8,321 nt of DNA from Prevotellaceae bacterium (GTDB lineage: Bacteria; Bacteroidota; Bacteroidia; Bacteroidales; UBA932). Position numbers and translations under genes: made by a program. Below, in pieces: positions 1 through 6,143 of this stretch; the stretch's first letter is position 1; each line of letters opens with the position of its first letter. The stretch spans positions 1 to 8,321 of the forward strand of contig JAITOP010000250.1 in the NCBI GenBank assembly GCA_031289895.1, written 5' to 3'. The notes below the pieces were generated by a model. The model searched no databases. It saw nothing but the letters and a program-made list of their open reading frames with translations, and was not told the DNA's origin.

Positions 1-531
1 GACAAGCAAAAGTATGCCGATATTTATTCAAAATATGCGAAACTGTACAGTCCGGAAATCGCCACAAAGTTTGCAAAAGAAGATTTTCGACCATTTACAT
101 CTCCAGGAGATCACGATTTTAGTCATGGTGATATCCAAACACGCAGATATTATACTACAGGTTTTGCCGCCTCTAAAACCGGTTTTGCTCAGTCCAAACT
201 ACAATATTTTCAGACTAAATTTGAAATTGGAGATGCATCTGAAATCAGGATTAGTATCACAGATGATATTAGTACCTTTATACTTCCCTCTTTATTTTTG
301 ACATGTAATTGGATAAAAGAGAAATACGACTCCGGCATCGTTTTCTATATTGCGGCAATCTATTCTCCCGATATAAAATATTATTTTCAAGCGCAAATGA
401 AAAATAATGCACAATATTACTTCGCCAATATCATAGTGAAGCATATTAATGGTGTTGGTGATTTTCTCTACATTTCCAGCGGAAATATTGAATTTTTTTA
501 TTGTAATTTTATAACACCGAACGAGGATTAA
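1..531 (+). CDS. C-terminal part of an unrecognised protein (5' end outside window)
   Basis: Frame 1 is open from the first base to a TAA at 529-531, giving at least 176 residues with no usable start at the left edge, so the gene begins outside the window. The translation starts DKQKYADIYSKYAKLYSPEI and ends FITPNED. It is rich in Tyr, Phe, Ile, Asp and Lys, with alternating hydrophobic and polar residues in the second half that would fit beta strands. I see no long hydrophobic membrane segment and no catalytic motif, and I do not recognise the family. The codon use is like that of the regulator and channel genes downstream, which favours a real gene. A TTG at 298 in the same frame is internal, not a separate start. 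The 457-base gap and hairpins that follow suggest this gene is transcribed apart from the efflux cluster. Confidence 0.6.
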   Translation, partial: DKQKYADIYSKYAKLYSPEIATKFAKEDFRPFTSPGDHDFSHGDIQTRRYYTTGFAASKTGFAQSKLQYFQTKFEIGDASEIRISITDDISTFILPSLFLTCNWIKEKYDSGIVFYIAAIYSPDIKYYFQAQMKNNAQYYFANIIVKHINGVGDFLYISSGNIEFFYCNFITPNED

Positions 532-549
532 TTGTACTAATTTGAATTG

Positions 550-569
550 CCTCCATCTTTAGATGGAGG
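550..569. repeat. Perfect hairpin, 8-bp stem and 4-base loop
   Basis: CCTCCATC (550-557), loop TTTA, GATGGAGG (562-569) is a perfect inverted repeat 18 bases after the stop of the upstream gene. It is followed by an A-rich rather than T-rich stretch, so it is not a textbook intrinsic terminator on the + strand. Its position suits a 3'-end structure. Together with the hairpin at 591-633 it forms a two-hairpin unit resembling REP-type intergenic elements. The resemblance is my inference. Confidence 0.6.
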
Positions 570-590
570 ATAAAATAAAATGATTTTTAC

Positions 591-633
591 AGGCTTTAGT
601 CAAAAATATTATCGAGAAATTTGGCTAAAGCCT
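591..633. repeat. Second hairpin, 14-bp stem with one G-T pair; possible terminator
   Basis: AGGCTTTAGTCAAA (591-604) pairs with TTTGGCTAAAGCCT (620-633) across a 15-base loop. The only imperfection is a T-G pair (600/624). The right arm runs into TTTTG, so it could also act as a transcription terminator for the gene ending at 531. The core GGCTTTAG/CTAAAGCC and the nearby CCTCC/GGAGG hairpin look like paired palindromic units of the kind mobilised by REP-associated tyrosine transposases. No such transposase is in the window. Confidence 0.6.
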
Positions 634-675
634 TTTGTTGATATGTGTAAATCTGTGTGCTTTAAAAACTCTAAG

Positions 676-845
676 GACTTTAAAGACTTTAAAGACTTGA
701 CGAACTTTAAAGACTTTATAACTTTAAAAACTTTATACTTTATAACTTTAAAAACTTTATACTTTATAACTTTAAAAACTTTATACTTTATAACTTTAAA
801 AACTTTATACTTTATAACTTTAAAAACTTTATAACTTTAAAAACT
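676..845. repeat. Higher-order tandem repeat: 9-base units giving way to a 24-base unit (about 5 copies)
   Basis: From 676 to 720 there are 9-base units of the type GACTTTAAA (exact at 676-684 and 685-693, degenerate at 694-702, 703-711 and 712-720). From 713 to 832 a 24-base unit is repeated five times without any mismatch that I can see (713-736, 737-760, 761-784, 785-808, 809-832). The 24-mer is itself made of three shortened versions: AACTTTAAA (9), AACTTTAT (8) and ACTTTAT (7). A last incomplete copy that lacks the 7-mer ends at 845. Because 24 is a multiple of three, the + strand stays open and would read FITLKTLY repeatedly after an ATG at 580. Low complexity and the lack of any other coding sign argue that this is not a protein. 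The perfect copies suggest recent expansion by slippage. Confidence 0.9.
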
Positions 846-847
846 CC

Positions 848-905
848 TTTTTTTTTGCAAATATAAAAAAATCATATACCTTTCCTCTGTAAAAAAACTT
901 TTTTT
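848..905. other. Homopolymer A/T tracts upstream of the regulator promoter
   Basis: T9 at 848-856, A7 at 864-871 region, and a perfect A7-C-T7 palindrome at 891-905 lie just upstream of the likely promoter. Such tracts can bend DNA or act like an UP element, and could also vary in length by slippage. Both roles are inference. No gene is visible here. Confidence 0.4.
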
Positions 906-918
906 CATTTTTACGCGC

Positions 919-949
919 TTGGAAATCTCAAAATTTTCATCTAATTTTG
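919..949 (+). promoter_or_regulatory. Candidate Bacteroidota-type promoter for the efflux cluster
   Basis: TAATTTTG at 942-949 matches the Bacteroidota -7 consensus TAnnTTTG exactly. A TTG at 919-921 lies 20 bases before it, fitting the -33 element. The start codon of the tetR-like gene is at 989, leaving a leader of roughly 30 bases. No other match of this quality was noticed in the 532-988 gap, so this is probably the promoter for the regulator and the genes behind it. Confidence 0.5.
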
Positions 950-956
950 CATTTAA

Positions 957-972
957 TTAACTAAAATGTTAA
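957..972. promoter_or_regulatory. Possible TetR-type operator (short palindrome) over the transcription start
   Basis: TTAAC (957-961), six bases, GTTAA (968-972) is an inverted repeat placed just after the -7 element and before the start codon at 989. A direct repeat ACTAA (960-964 and 973-977) overlaps it. The place is what one expects for autorepression by the TetR-family protein encoded next. The arms are only 5 bp in very AT-rich DNA, so chance is a real alternative. Confidence 0.25.
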
Positions 973-988
973 ACTAATTTATAAAACA

Positions 989-1606
989 ATGGAGTTAAAC
1001 AATCAAAATACTGAGCAACTTATTTTGCAAGCTGCTGAAAATGTTTTTTTTGACAAAGGTTATTCTGGAGCGAAAACTACCGAAATTGCCAAAGTTGCAG
1101 GCGTTAATCATGCTTTGTTGCATTATTATTTTCGCACAAAAGAGAACCTTTTCAACAAAATTTTTGAAAATAAAGCCGATTTTCTATTAAAAACTTTCAA
1201 AGATTCTTTTGAAACCGATTTGCCTTTTTTTGAAAAAATAAAAATCGCTGTCGAAACTCATTTCGATTTTATTGGAACAAATCCGAAAATGCCAATGTTT
1301 ATACTTCGCGCGGTGGTTTCAAACAAAGAAAAACGGGATTTTATAATGGAAAAAATTGTTCCGAGAGCATACAGCGTACTCGCCGAAATGGAAATATTAA
1401 TTAACGAGGAAATTGCAAATGAAAATATTTCACCAATCAAACCGATTGATTTAATGATAAATATAGCCTCGTTAAATGTGTTGTCGTACATAACTGCTCA
1501 GATTTATTTCGGTTTTGCTGATGAAAATAACGATGAATTAAAAGAGTTTCTTTTGCAGCGAAAAAAAAATAATGTAGATGTAATTTTAAAAAGTTTAAAA
1601 CCTTAA
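989..1606 (+). CDS. TetR/AcrR-family transcriptional regulator, probable repressor of the efflux operon
   Basis: This 205-residue protein has the usual TetR length and design. Residues 8-55 form the N-terminal DNA-binding domain, with the helix-turn-helix in TTEIAKVAGVNHALLHYYF (30-48) followed by the hallmark KENLF (51-55). The rest is a helical ligand-binding and dimerisation domain with no close sequence signature. TetR proteins bind palindromic operators as dimers and let go when a small ligand binds. Here the gene is first in a co-directional cluster and only 14 bases before the TolC-like gene, so it likely represses its own operon. Escherichia coli CecR (YbiH) plays this part for the ybhGFSR drug efflux operon, which makes it the closest functional parallel. 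The ATG at 989 is supported by the promoter at 919-949 and by the normal distance to the helix-turn-helix. The ligand is unknown. Confidence 0.9.
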   Translation: MELNNQNTEQLILQAAENVFFDKGYSGAKTTEIAKVAGVNHALLHYYFRTKENLFNKIFENKADFLLKTFKDSFETDLPFFEKIKIAVETHFDFIGTNPKMPMFILRAVVSNKEKRDFIMEKIVPRAYSVLAEMEILINEEIANENISPIKPIDLMINIASLNVLSYITAQIYFGFADENNDELKEFLLQRKKNNVDVILKSLKP

Positions 1607-1620
1607 AAAATTTCCAATGT

Positions 1621-2880
1621 ATGAAAAAAATATTTTTTATTTACACGTTTTTTATTTTGTTTTCATTTGCATCGCAAGCGCAATTAACTATTGATGAATG
1701 TCATACACGAGCAAAAGAAAATTATCCTCAAATTCGCCAATACGAATTAATTGAACGCTCAAAAGAATATACATTATCTAATGTAATAAAAGGTTATTTG
1801 CCTCAGTTTCAGGTTAATGCACGCGCTACTTATCAATCGGAAGTAACTTCTATTCCTGTTTCAATTCCTAATATTGATATTCCCGAAATTCCTAAAACTC
1901 AATATCAGTTATATACCGAAGTATCTCAAATACTGTGGGATGGCGGCGTAATTAGTTCGCAAAAAAAAATTATTGCAGCAAATGCCGAAGTTGAAAAACA
2001 GCAGCTTGAAGTTGATTTATATGCAGTTGAGGCAAGAATAAATCAGTTGTTTTTTGGAATTTTATTGTTGGATACGCAATTGGAACAAAACAAAATTTTG
2101 CAGGACGAATTAATCAGAAACCATTCAAAAATAGTTAGTTATATCGAAAATGGAATTGCCAATCAAGCCGATTTGGATGTAGTAAAAGTTGAGCAAATAA
2201 ATACCAAACAAATCAGTTTGCAATTGCAGTCAACTCGTCAGGCTTATGTTGATATGTTGTTGTATATGATTGGTGGAAAATTAGATACAGATATAAAATT
2301 GGTTAAACCCGATATAAATAATCAACCGTTTTCGTTTTCGATAAATCGTCCGGAATTGCAGTGGTTTGAATCGCAAAACAATATTTTTAATCTTCAAAAA
2401 AAATCATTAAAAACTGCGTATATGCCTAAGTTTAACCTTTTTATGCAAGGCGGAGTAGGTCGTCCCGCATTAAATATGTTTTCACGTAATTTAGATGCTT
2501 ATTATATCGGAGGAATCAGATTATCATGGAATTTCGGTGCTTTATATACCCGAAAAAACGATTTGCAAAAAATAGATGTAAATAAGCATTTGCTTGATAT
2601 TAAGCGCGAAACGTTTATGTATAATTTGCAATTGGAAATAACCCGTGAAAATCAGGATATTAAGCGATTGAAAGAACAAATGCAATACGATGACGAAATA
2701 ATCGCTCTGCGCAAAAATATTAAACACGCATCAGAAGCCAAATTTGCCAACGGAACTATCACAATATCAGATTTAATGACCGAACTGACTCGTGAAAATA
2801 TTGCGCAGCAAACAAAAGCCTCTCACGAAATTGAATTAATGATAGCAATTTACAATTTAAAATATACTACTAATGACTAA
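1621..2880 (+). CDS. TolC-like outer-membrane efflux channel
   Basis: The product has 419 residues, typical of outer-membrane factor proteins. It begins with a signal peptide (about 1-20: two Lys, a run of Phe/Ile/Leu, then SQA before Q21). The mature part shows the two-fold helical-hairpin repeat of the TolC family: YIENGIANQADLDVVKVEQ near 155-175 and its counterpart FANGTITISDLMTELTREN near 374-394, each followed by Gln-rich amphipathic helix. Family members form trimers that span the outer membrane and periplasm and dock onto an adaptor. Here the adaptor gene follows after 18 bases, so the two very probably work together. Having a dedicated channel gene in the operon differs from E. coli ybhGFSR, where none is encoded. 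Start chosen at 1621 because the signal peptide begins there; the ATG at 1617 is out of frame. Confidence 0.9.
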   Translation: MKKIFFIYTFFILFSFASQAQLTIDECHTRAKENYPQIRQYELIERSKEYTLSNVIKGYLPQFQVNARATYQSEVTSIPVSIPNIDIPEIPKTQYQLYTEVSQILWDGGVISSQKKIIAANAEVEKQQLEVDLYAVEARINQLFFGILLLDTQLEQNKILQDELIRNHSKIVSYIENGIANQADLDVVKVEQINTKQISLQLQSTRQAYVDMLLYMIGGKLDTDIKLVKPDINNQPFSFSINRPELQWFESQNNIFNLQKKSLKTAYMPKFNLFMQGGVGRPALNMFSRNLDAYYIGGIRLSWNFGALYTRKNDLQKIDVNKHLLDIKRETFMYNLQLEITRENQDIKRLKEQMQYDDEIIALRKNIKHASEAKFANGTITISDLMTELTRENIAQQTKASHEIELMIAIYNLKYTTND

Positions 2881-2898
2881 AATTTTATATCAAAAATT

Positions 2899-3792
2899 AT
2901 GAAAATGAATAAATTAATGACTTTAATAATCGTCTCTTTATTAATAAGTTGCGGAAAAAATAAAGGCGATTACGATGCTTCGGGCGCATTTGAAACTACC
3001 GAAGTGTTGATTTCTTCGCAAGCAAGCGGTATGTTGCTGAAACTCAATGTAGAAGAAGGACAAATATTAACGACCGACATTGCCGTAGGATATGTTGACA
3101 CAACACAATTATATCTGAAAAAGAAACAGTTGCTGGCAAATATGCGTGCTGTTGACAGCCGTTTTTACAATATTTCGTTGCAAATTGCCGCTATAAAACA
3201 GCAAATTGACAAGCAAAATATCGAATTAAAACGTTTTCAAAATCTGCTTAAATCAAATGCCGCCACTCAAAAACAAGTGGATGATATTGAAGCCCAGATT
3301 CAAATTTTAACAAAACAACTTGCCGCACAAACCGAATCGTTGGAAAACAACAACAAAAGCGTTTCAAACGAAAGTGCCGCTCTGCAAATTCAAATAGAGC
3401 AAGTAACTGATTTAATTGATAAAAGCATAATTGCAAGTCCTGTTTATGGAACGGTTTTGGCGAAATATGCCGAAGCCGGCGAAATTGTATCGCAGGGCAA
3501 AGCCTTGTTTAAAATCGGCGATACCGAAAATATGTTTTTGCGGGCTTACATTACCGCCGACCAACTGACACAGTTGAAGTTACAACAAAAAGTGAAAATT
3601 TTTGCAGACTTCGGTAAAAACGAAACAAAAGAATACGAAGGAACAATAACGTGGATTTCGGAGAAAGCGGAATTTACGCCAAAAACCATAAAAACGCGCA
3701 ACGAAAGAGCTAATTTAGTGTACGCTATGAAAATTGCTGTGAAAAACGACGGATATATAAAAATAGGAATGTATGGCGAAATTAAATTTTAA
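2899..3792 (+). CDS. HlyD/YbhG-family periplasmic adaptor, predicted lipoprotein
   Basis: A 297-residue membrane fusion protein. The N-terminus is a lipoprotein signal with lipobox LIS-C at Cys18, so the mature protein is probably lipid-anchored. The next residues (GKNKG) do not look like a Bacteroidota surface-export signal, so it should face the periplasm. Domain order: first half of the biotinyl-lipoyl-like domain (about 36-66, with SGMLLKLNVEEGQ), a long alpha-helical coiled coil (about 70-175, Gln/Lys/Leu rich), the second lipoyl half (about 177-210, SPVYGTVLAKYAEAGEIV), then a beta-barrel domain (about 213-297). The stretch FTPKTIKT followed by ERANLVYAMKI (259-279) is characteristic of adaptors of the YbhG type that serve ABC-2 exporters. 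It should link the inner-membrane ABC complex to the TolC-like channel encoded just upstream. An in-frame ATG at 2905 is an equally possible start. Confidence 0.88.
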   Translation: MKMNKLMTLIIVSLLISCGKNKGDYDASGAFETTEVLISSQASGMLLKLNVEEGQILTTDIAVGYVDTTQLYLKKKQLLANMRAVDSRFYNISLQIAAIKQQIDKQNIELKRFQNLLKSNAATQKQVDDIEAQIQILTKQLAAQTESLENNNKSVSNESAALQIQIEQVTDLIDKSIIASPVYGTVLAKYAEAGEIVSQGKALFKIGDTENMFLRAYITADQLTQLKLQQKVKIFADFGKNETKEYEGTITWISEKAEFTPKTIKTRNERANLVYAMKIAVKNDGYIKIGMYGEIKF

Positions 3793-3808
3793 ATCGAAAA
3801 AAGCGTTT

Positions 3809-4084
3809 ATGAAAAATAAAATATTGCAGAAAGTAATATCAGGCTCATTTTGGTCAATTATGGCGGTGCATATAATTGTGTTTACCGCAATAGGTTTATT
3901 TACCGCAAAAGGCTGGCGAATGTTGTTTAAATTTTTGATTTATCTGGCTGCTATTTTGCTGATTTTTTGGTTGTTAAATTTATATGTAAAAAAACATCCC
4001 AAACAGAAAAAACTTGCATCATTTTTATCGTTTATGATAAATAGAAAAAACAGAAAAAAAACATCTGAAAATACAGATAAATGA
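3809..4084 (+). CDS. Small unrecognised membrane protein with two predicted helices
   Basis: I do not recognise this 91-residue protein. It has two hydrophobic segments (about 13-32, with WSIMAVHIIVF; and about 39-60, with LIYLAAILLIFWLL) joined by a short loop with AKGWR, and a very basic, Lys/Arg-rich tail (61-91) that would lie in the cytoplasm. An earlier in-frame ATG at 3773 would add 12 residues and overlap the adaptor gene by 20 bases. I prefer 3809 because MKNKILQKV is a natural start and leaves a 16-base gap. The stop codon shares an ATGA with the next gene, so the two are probably translated together and may act together in the membrane. It could be an accessory subunit of the exporter or a passenger gene. 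Confidence 0.65.
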   Translation: MKNKILQKVISGSFWSIMAVHIIVFTAIGLFTAKGWRMLFKFLIYLAAILLIFWLLNLYVKKHPKQKKLASFLSFMINRKNRKKTSENTDK

Positions 4085-4461
4085 AAAAGGTAACATACAT
4101 ATTTTTAGGATGTTTAGCAGTTGCATTGGGAGCGGTTGGAGTAGTTACTCCTGTTTTGCCGACAACTCCTTTTCTTTTGCTTGCAACATTCTTGTTTACA
4201 CGCAGTTCGCCACGATTAAATAAATATTTGCTGAACAACAGAATTTTCGGAAAATTTCTCACAAATTATTTTGAAAATAAACCAATATCTGTTCGCAGCA
4301 AACTTACTTCAATAGCCTTTTTGTGGTTGGCATTGGGTGCAACTTTTTATTTTGCCGGACTTTCTAAAACATTAATTATTATATTGTTGATAATAGGAAT
4401 GGGAGTAACGGCGCACATTTCGATGCTGGGAAAATATCGCCGAAAGGCAAAAAAATCATAA
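4081..4461 (+). CDS. DUF454 / YbaN-family inner-membrane protein
   Basis: The 126-residue protein matches the YbaN family (DUF454, Pfam PF04304) over its length. It shows GVVTPVLPTTPFLLLATF (20-37) and then FTRSSPRLNKYLLNNRIFG (39-57), the two most conserved blocks. Hydrophobic segments lie at about 5-37 (broken by the Pro-rich PVLPTTP), 76-93 and 97-114, and the tail is basic. No biochemical function is established for the family to my knowledge. It overlaps the stop of the small membrane gene by an ATGA and is followed after three bases by the first ATPase gene, so it is embedded in the efflux operon. That placement suggests, but does not prove, a role in the same membrane complex or in the stress it answers. 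Confidence 0.85.
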   Translation: MKKVTYIFLGCLAVALGAVGVVTPVLPTTPFLLLATFLFTRSSPRLNKYLLNNRIFGKFLTNYFENKPISVRSKLTSIAFLWLALGATFYFAGLSKTLIIILLIIGMGVTAHISMLGKYRRKAKKS

Positions 4462-4464
4462 AAT

Positions 4465-5391
4465 ATGAACGATATTATTGTAAAATGTTTATCGGTAAAT
4501 AAATCATATAAAGATGTAAAAGCATTGATAAACATTAATTTGGAAGTAAAAAAAGGCGAATTGTTCGGATTGATTGGCGCTGACGGAGCAGGAAAAACCA
4601 CACTTTTTCGTATTCTCACGTCTTTGGTTTTGGCGGATTCGGGAAATGCTTTTGTGAATAATCTTGACGTGGCGCGGGATTACAAAAAACTTCGCAATCA
4701 AATCGGCTACATGCCCGGACGCTTTTCTCTGTATCAGGATTTGACGGTAGAAGAAAATCTGAATTTTTTTGCAACGGTTTTTAACACTACGGTAAAAGAA
4801 AATTATCATCTTATCGAAGATATTTATAAACAAATTGAGCCGTTTAAAAATCGGCGTGCAGGAAAACTTTCGGGCGGAATGAAACAAAAACTTGCTCTTT
4901 CGTGTGCTTTGATTCACAAGCCTTTGGTACTTTTTCTGGACGAACCTACCACCGGTATCGACCCTGTGTCGCGCAAAGAATTGTGGGAAATGCTTAGAAA
5001 TCTGAAACAACAAGGCATAACTATTTTAGTATCTACTCCTTATATGGACGAGGCAAGCCTTTGCGACCGTATTGCTCTCATTCAGCACGGAAAAATACTT
5101 TCGGTAGAAACTCCGCAAAATATTAAAAAAAACTATCCGAAAAAACTTTATCGCATCGAGGCATCCGACAATTTTGCTTTGCTTGGGCTACTTCGTAATA
5201 ATAGCGCGGTAAATTCGTGTTTTATGTTTGGCGGATATTTACACGTTACCTTCAACGAAGAACTGAAAACGGAAAATGGCGAATTGAAAATTGCCGACAA
5301 CAATAATTCTCAATTTTCAATTCTCAATTCTCAATTAAAAGAGATAGAGCCTTCGGTTGAAGACTGTTTTATCGAATTAATGACAAAATAA
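4465..5391 (+). CDS. ABC exporter ATPase, first of a pair (YbhF N-half-like), degenerate Q-loop and switch
   Basis: A 308-residue ABC ATPase equivalent to the N-terminal half of E. coli YbhF. Visible motifs: Walker A GADGAGKTT (38-46), signature LSGGMKQ (135-141), Walker B LVLFLDEP (154-161), D-loop GIDP. Two catalytic-site residues are abnormal: the Q-loop reads YMPGRF (82-87) with Gly85 where Gln is usual, and the switch reads STPYMDEA (190-197) with Pro192 in place of His. It therefore likely binds ATP but hydrolyses it poorly, lending its good signature to its partner. After the core, a C-terminal domain ends in VEDCFIELM, as in YbhF-like proteins. Its linker (about 262-295) carries a stretch encoded by an inverted repeat (5281-5323). 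It lies three bases after the DUF454 gene and one base before the second ATPase gene. Confidence 0.92.
   Translation: MNDIIVKCLSVNKSYKDVKALININLEVKKGELFGLIGADGAGKTTLFRILTSLVLADSGNAFVNNLDVARDYKKLRNQIGYMPGRFSLYQDLTVEENLNFFATVFNTTVKENYHLIEDIYKQIEPFKNRRAGKLSGGMKQKLALSCALIHKPLVLFLDEPTTGIDPVSRKELWEMLRNLKQQGITILVSTPYMDEASLCDRIALIQHGKILSVETPQNIKKNYPKKLYRIEASDNFALLGLLRNNSAVNSCFMFGGYLHVTFNEELKTENGELKIADNNNSQFSILNSQLKEIEPSVEDCFIELMTK
5281..5323. repeat. 13-bp perfect inverted repeat inside the first ATPase gene
   Basis: GAATTGAAAATTG (5281-5293) and CAATTTTCAATTC (5311-5323) are exact reverse complements separated by 17 bases. The right arm continues as more TCAATT copies to about 5335, and a degenerate version precedes the left arm (from about 5260). 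The sequence is translated in frame as a low-complexity linker (ENGELKIADNNNSQFSILN). The same 13-mer recurs at 6123-6135. Confidence 0.85.
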
Positions 5392-5392
5392 A

Positions 5393-6136
5393 ATGGATAA
5401 AAAAGTAATAGAAATTAAAAATCTGACTAAGCGTTTCGGCAATTTTACTGCTGTTGATAATATTAGTTTTGATGTTTCAAAAGGTGAAATTTTCGGATTT
5501 CTGGGAGCAAACGGCGCAGGTAAAACTACGGCTATGAGAATGTTATGCGGATTAAGCAAGCCAACTTCGGGACAAGGATTTGTTGCCGGTTTCGACATAA
5601 CGCGGCAATCTGAAAACGTGAAAAAACACATAGGATATATGAGTCAAAAATTTTCTCTTTACGAAGATTTGAAAGTATGGGAAAATATACGACTTTTTGC
5701 CGGCATTTACCGAGTGAAAAACAGCGAAATAGCAACGAAAACCAAAATTGTTTTGGAAAAAATAGGTTTATTCGGCGAACGAAACACTTTGGTAAAAGAA
5801 ATTCCTTTGGGATGGAAACAAAAATTAGCCTTTTCGGTAGCCGTTTTTCATAATCCGAGCATAGTTTTTCTGGACGAACCGACAGGCGGAGTTGACCCAA
5901 TCACCCGCCGTCAGTTTTGGGAATTAATTTACGAATCAGCAGCAGAGGGAATTACGGTTTTTGTAACCACGCACTACATGGACGAAGCCGAATATTGCAA
6001 TCGACTGTCAATAATGGTAGATGGAAAAATTGAAGCCCTCGACACACCTAAAAATCTTAAACACCAATTCAATGCACAAAATATGGATGAGGTTTTTCAG
6101 AAAATGGCGAGAAAAGTTGTGAGAATTGAAAATTGA
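5393..6136 (+). CDS. ABC exporter ATPase, second of a pair (YbhF C-half-like), degenerate signature
   Basis: A 247-residue ABC ATPase equivalent to the C-terminal half of YbhF. Motifs: Walker A GANGAGKTT (38-46), Q-loop YMSQKFSLY with Gln85, Walker B IVFLDEP (157-163), D-loop GVDP, and switch TTHYMDEAEYC with His194. All are normal. The signature is not: the LSGGQ position reads IPLGWKQ (137-143). This is the complement of the partner encoded one base upstream, which has a good signature but lacks the Gln and His. In a head-to-tail dimer, this protein's Walker A with the partner's LSGGM makes one consensus ATP site, and the other site is degenerate. A DEVFQKMAR tail corresponds to the end of YbhF-type proteins. 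The last residues (RIEN) are encoded by a copy of the 13-base repeat. Confidence 0.92.
   Translation: MDKKVIEIKNLTKRFGNFTAVDNISFDVSKGEIFGFLGANGAGKTTAMRMLCGLSKPTSGQGFVAGFDITRQSENVKKHIGYMSQKFSLYEDLKVWENIRLFAGIYRVKNSEIATKTKIVLEKIGLFGERNTLVKEIPLGWKQKLAFSVAVFHNPSIVFLDEPTGGVDPITRRQFWELIYESAAEGITVFVTTHYMDEAEYCNRLSIMVDGKIEALDTPKNLKHQFNAQNMDEVFQKMARKVVRIEN
6123..6135. repeat. Third copy of the 13-base motif, at the ATPase/permease junction
   Basis: GAATTGAAAATTG at 6123-6135 is identical to the left arm at 5281-5293. It spans the last codons and part of the stop codon of the second ATPase gene, 9 bases before the first permease ATG. It therefore sets the end of the ATPase and lies where the base composition begins to rise. 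Confidence 0.8.
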
Positions 6137-6143
6137 AAACAGT

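Noticed and set aside
14..301. Open frame in the second reading frame near the left edge
   Set aside because: It overlaps the better frame-1 coding sequence, which is open from base 1 to 531 and has more protein-like composition.
298..531. Short gene beginning at TTG 298
   Set aside because: It is the end of the longer open frame from base 1. The TTG is an internal Leu codon.
713..832. Regular repeats as a CRISPR array
   Set aside because: The 24-base units are directly adjacent with no spacers, and no cas gene is present.
580..834. Open frame of 84 codons reading FITLKTLY repeats
   Set aside because: It starts inside a hairpin region and is mostly a tandem DNA repeat whose 24-base period happens to be a multiple of three. 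Nothing else supports translation.
3773..3808. Upstream start for the small membrane protein
   Set aside because: It would overlap the adaptor gene by 20 bases and add a 12-residue lead. The ATG at 3809 gives a more natural start and spacing, though the earlier one is not excluded.
4504..5013. 169-codon minus-strand frame opposite the first ATPase
   Set aside because: It is antisense to conserved Walker motifs and its translation is low in complexity with no motif.
6126..6143. TTG start adding six residues to the first permease
   Set aside because: These codons come from the 13-base repeat and overlap the ATPase stop. ATG 6144 begins MKQFIAFVKKEF, the usual permease N-terminus.
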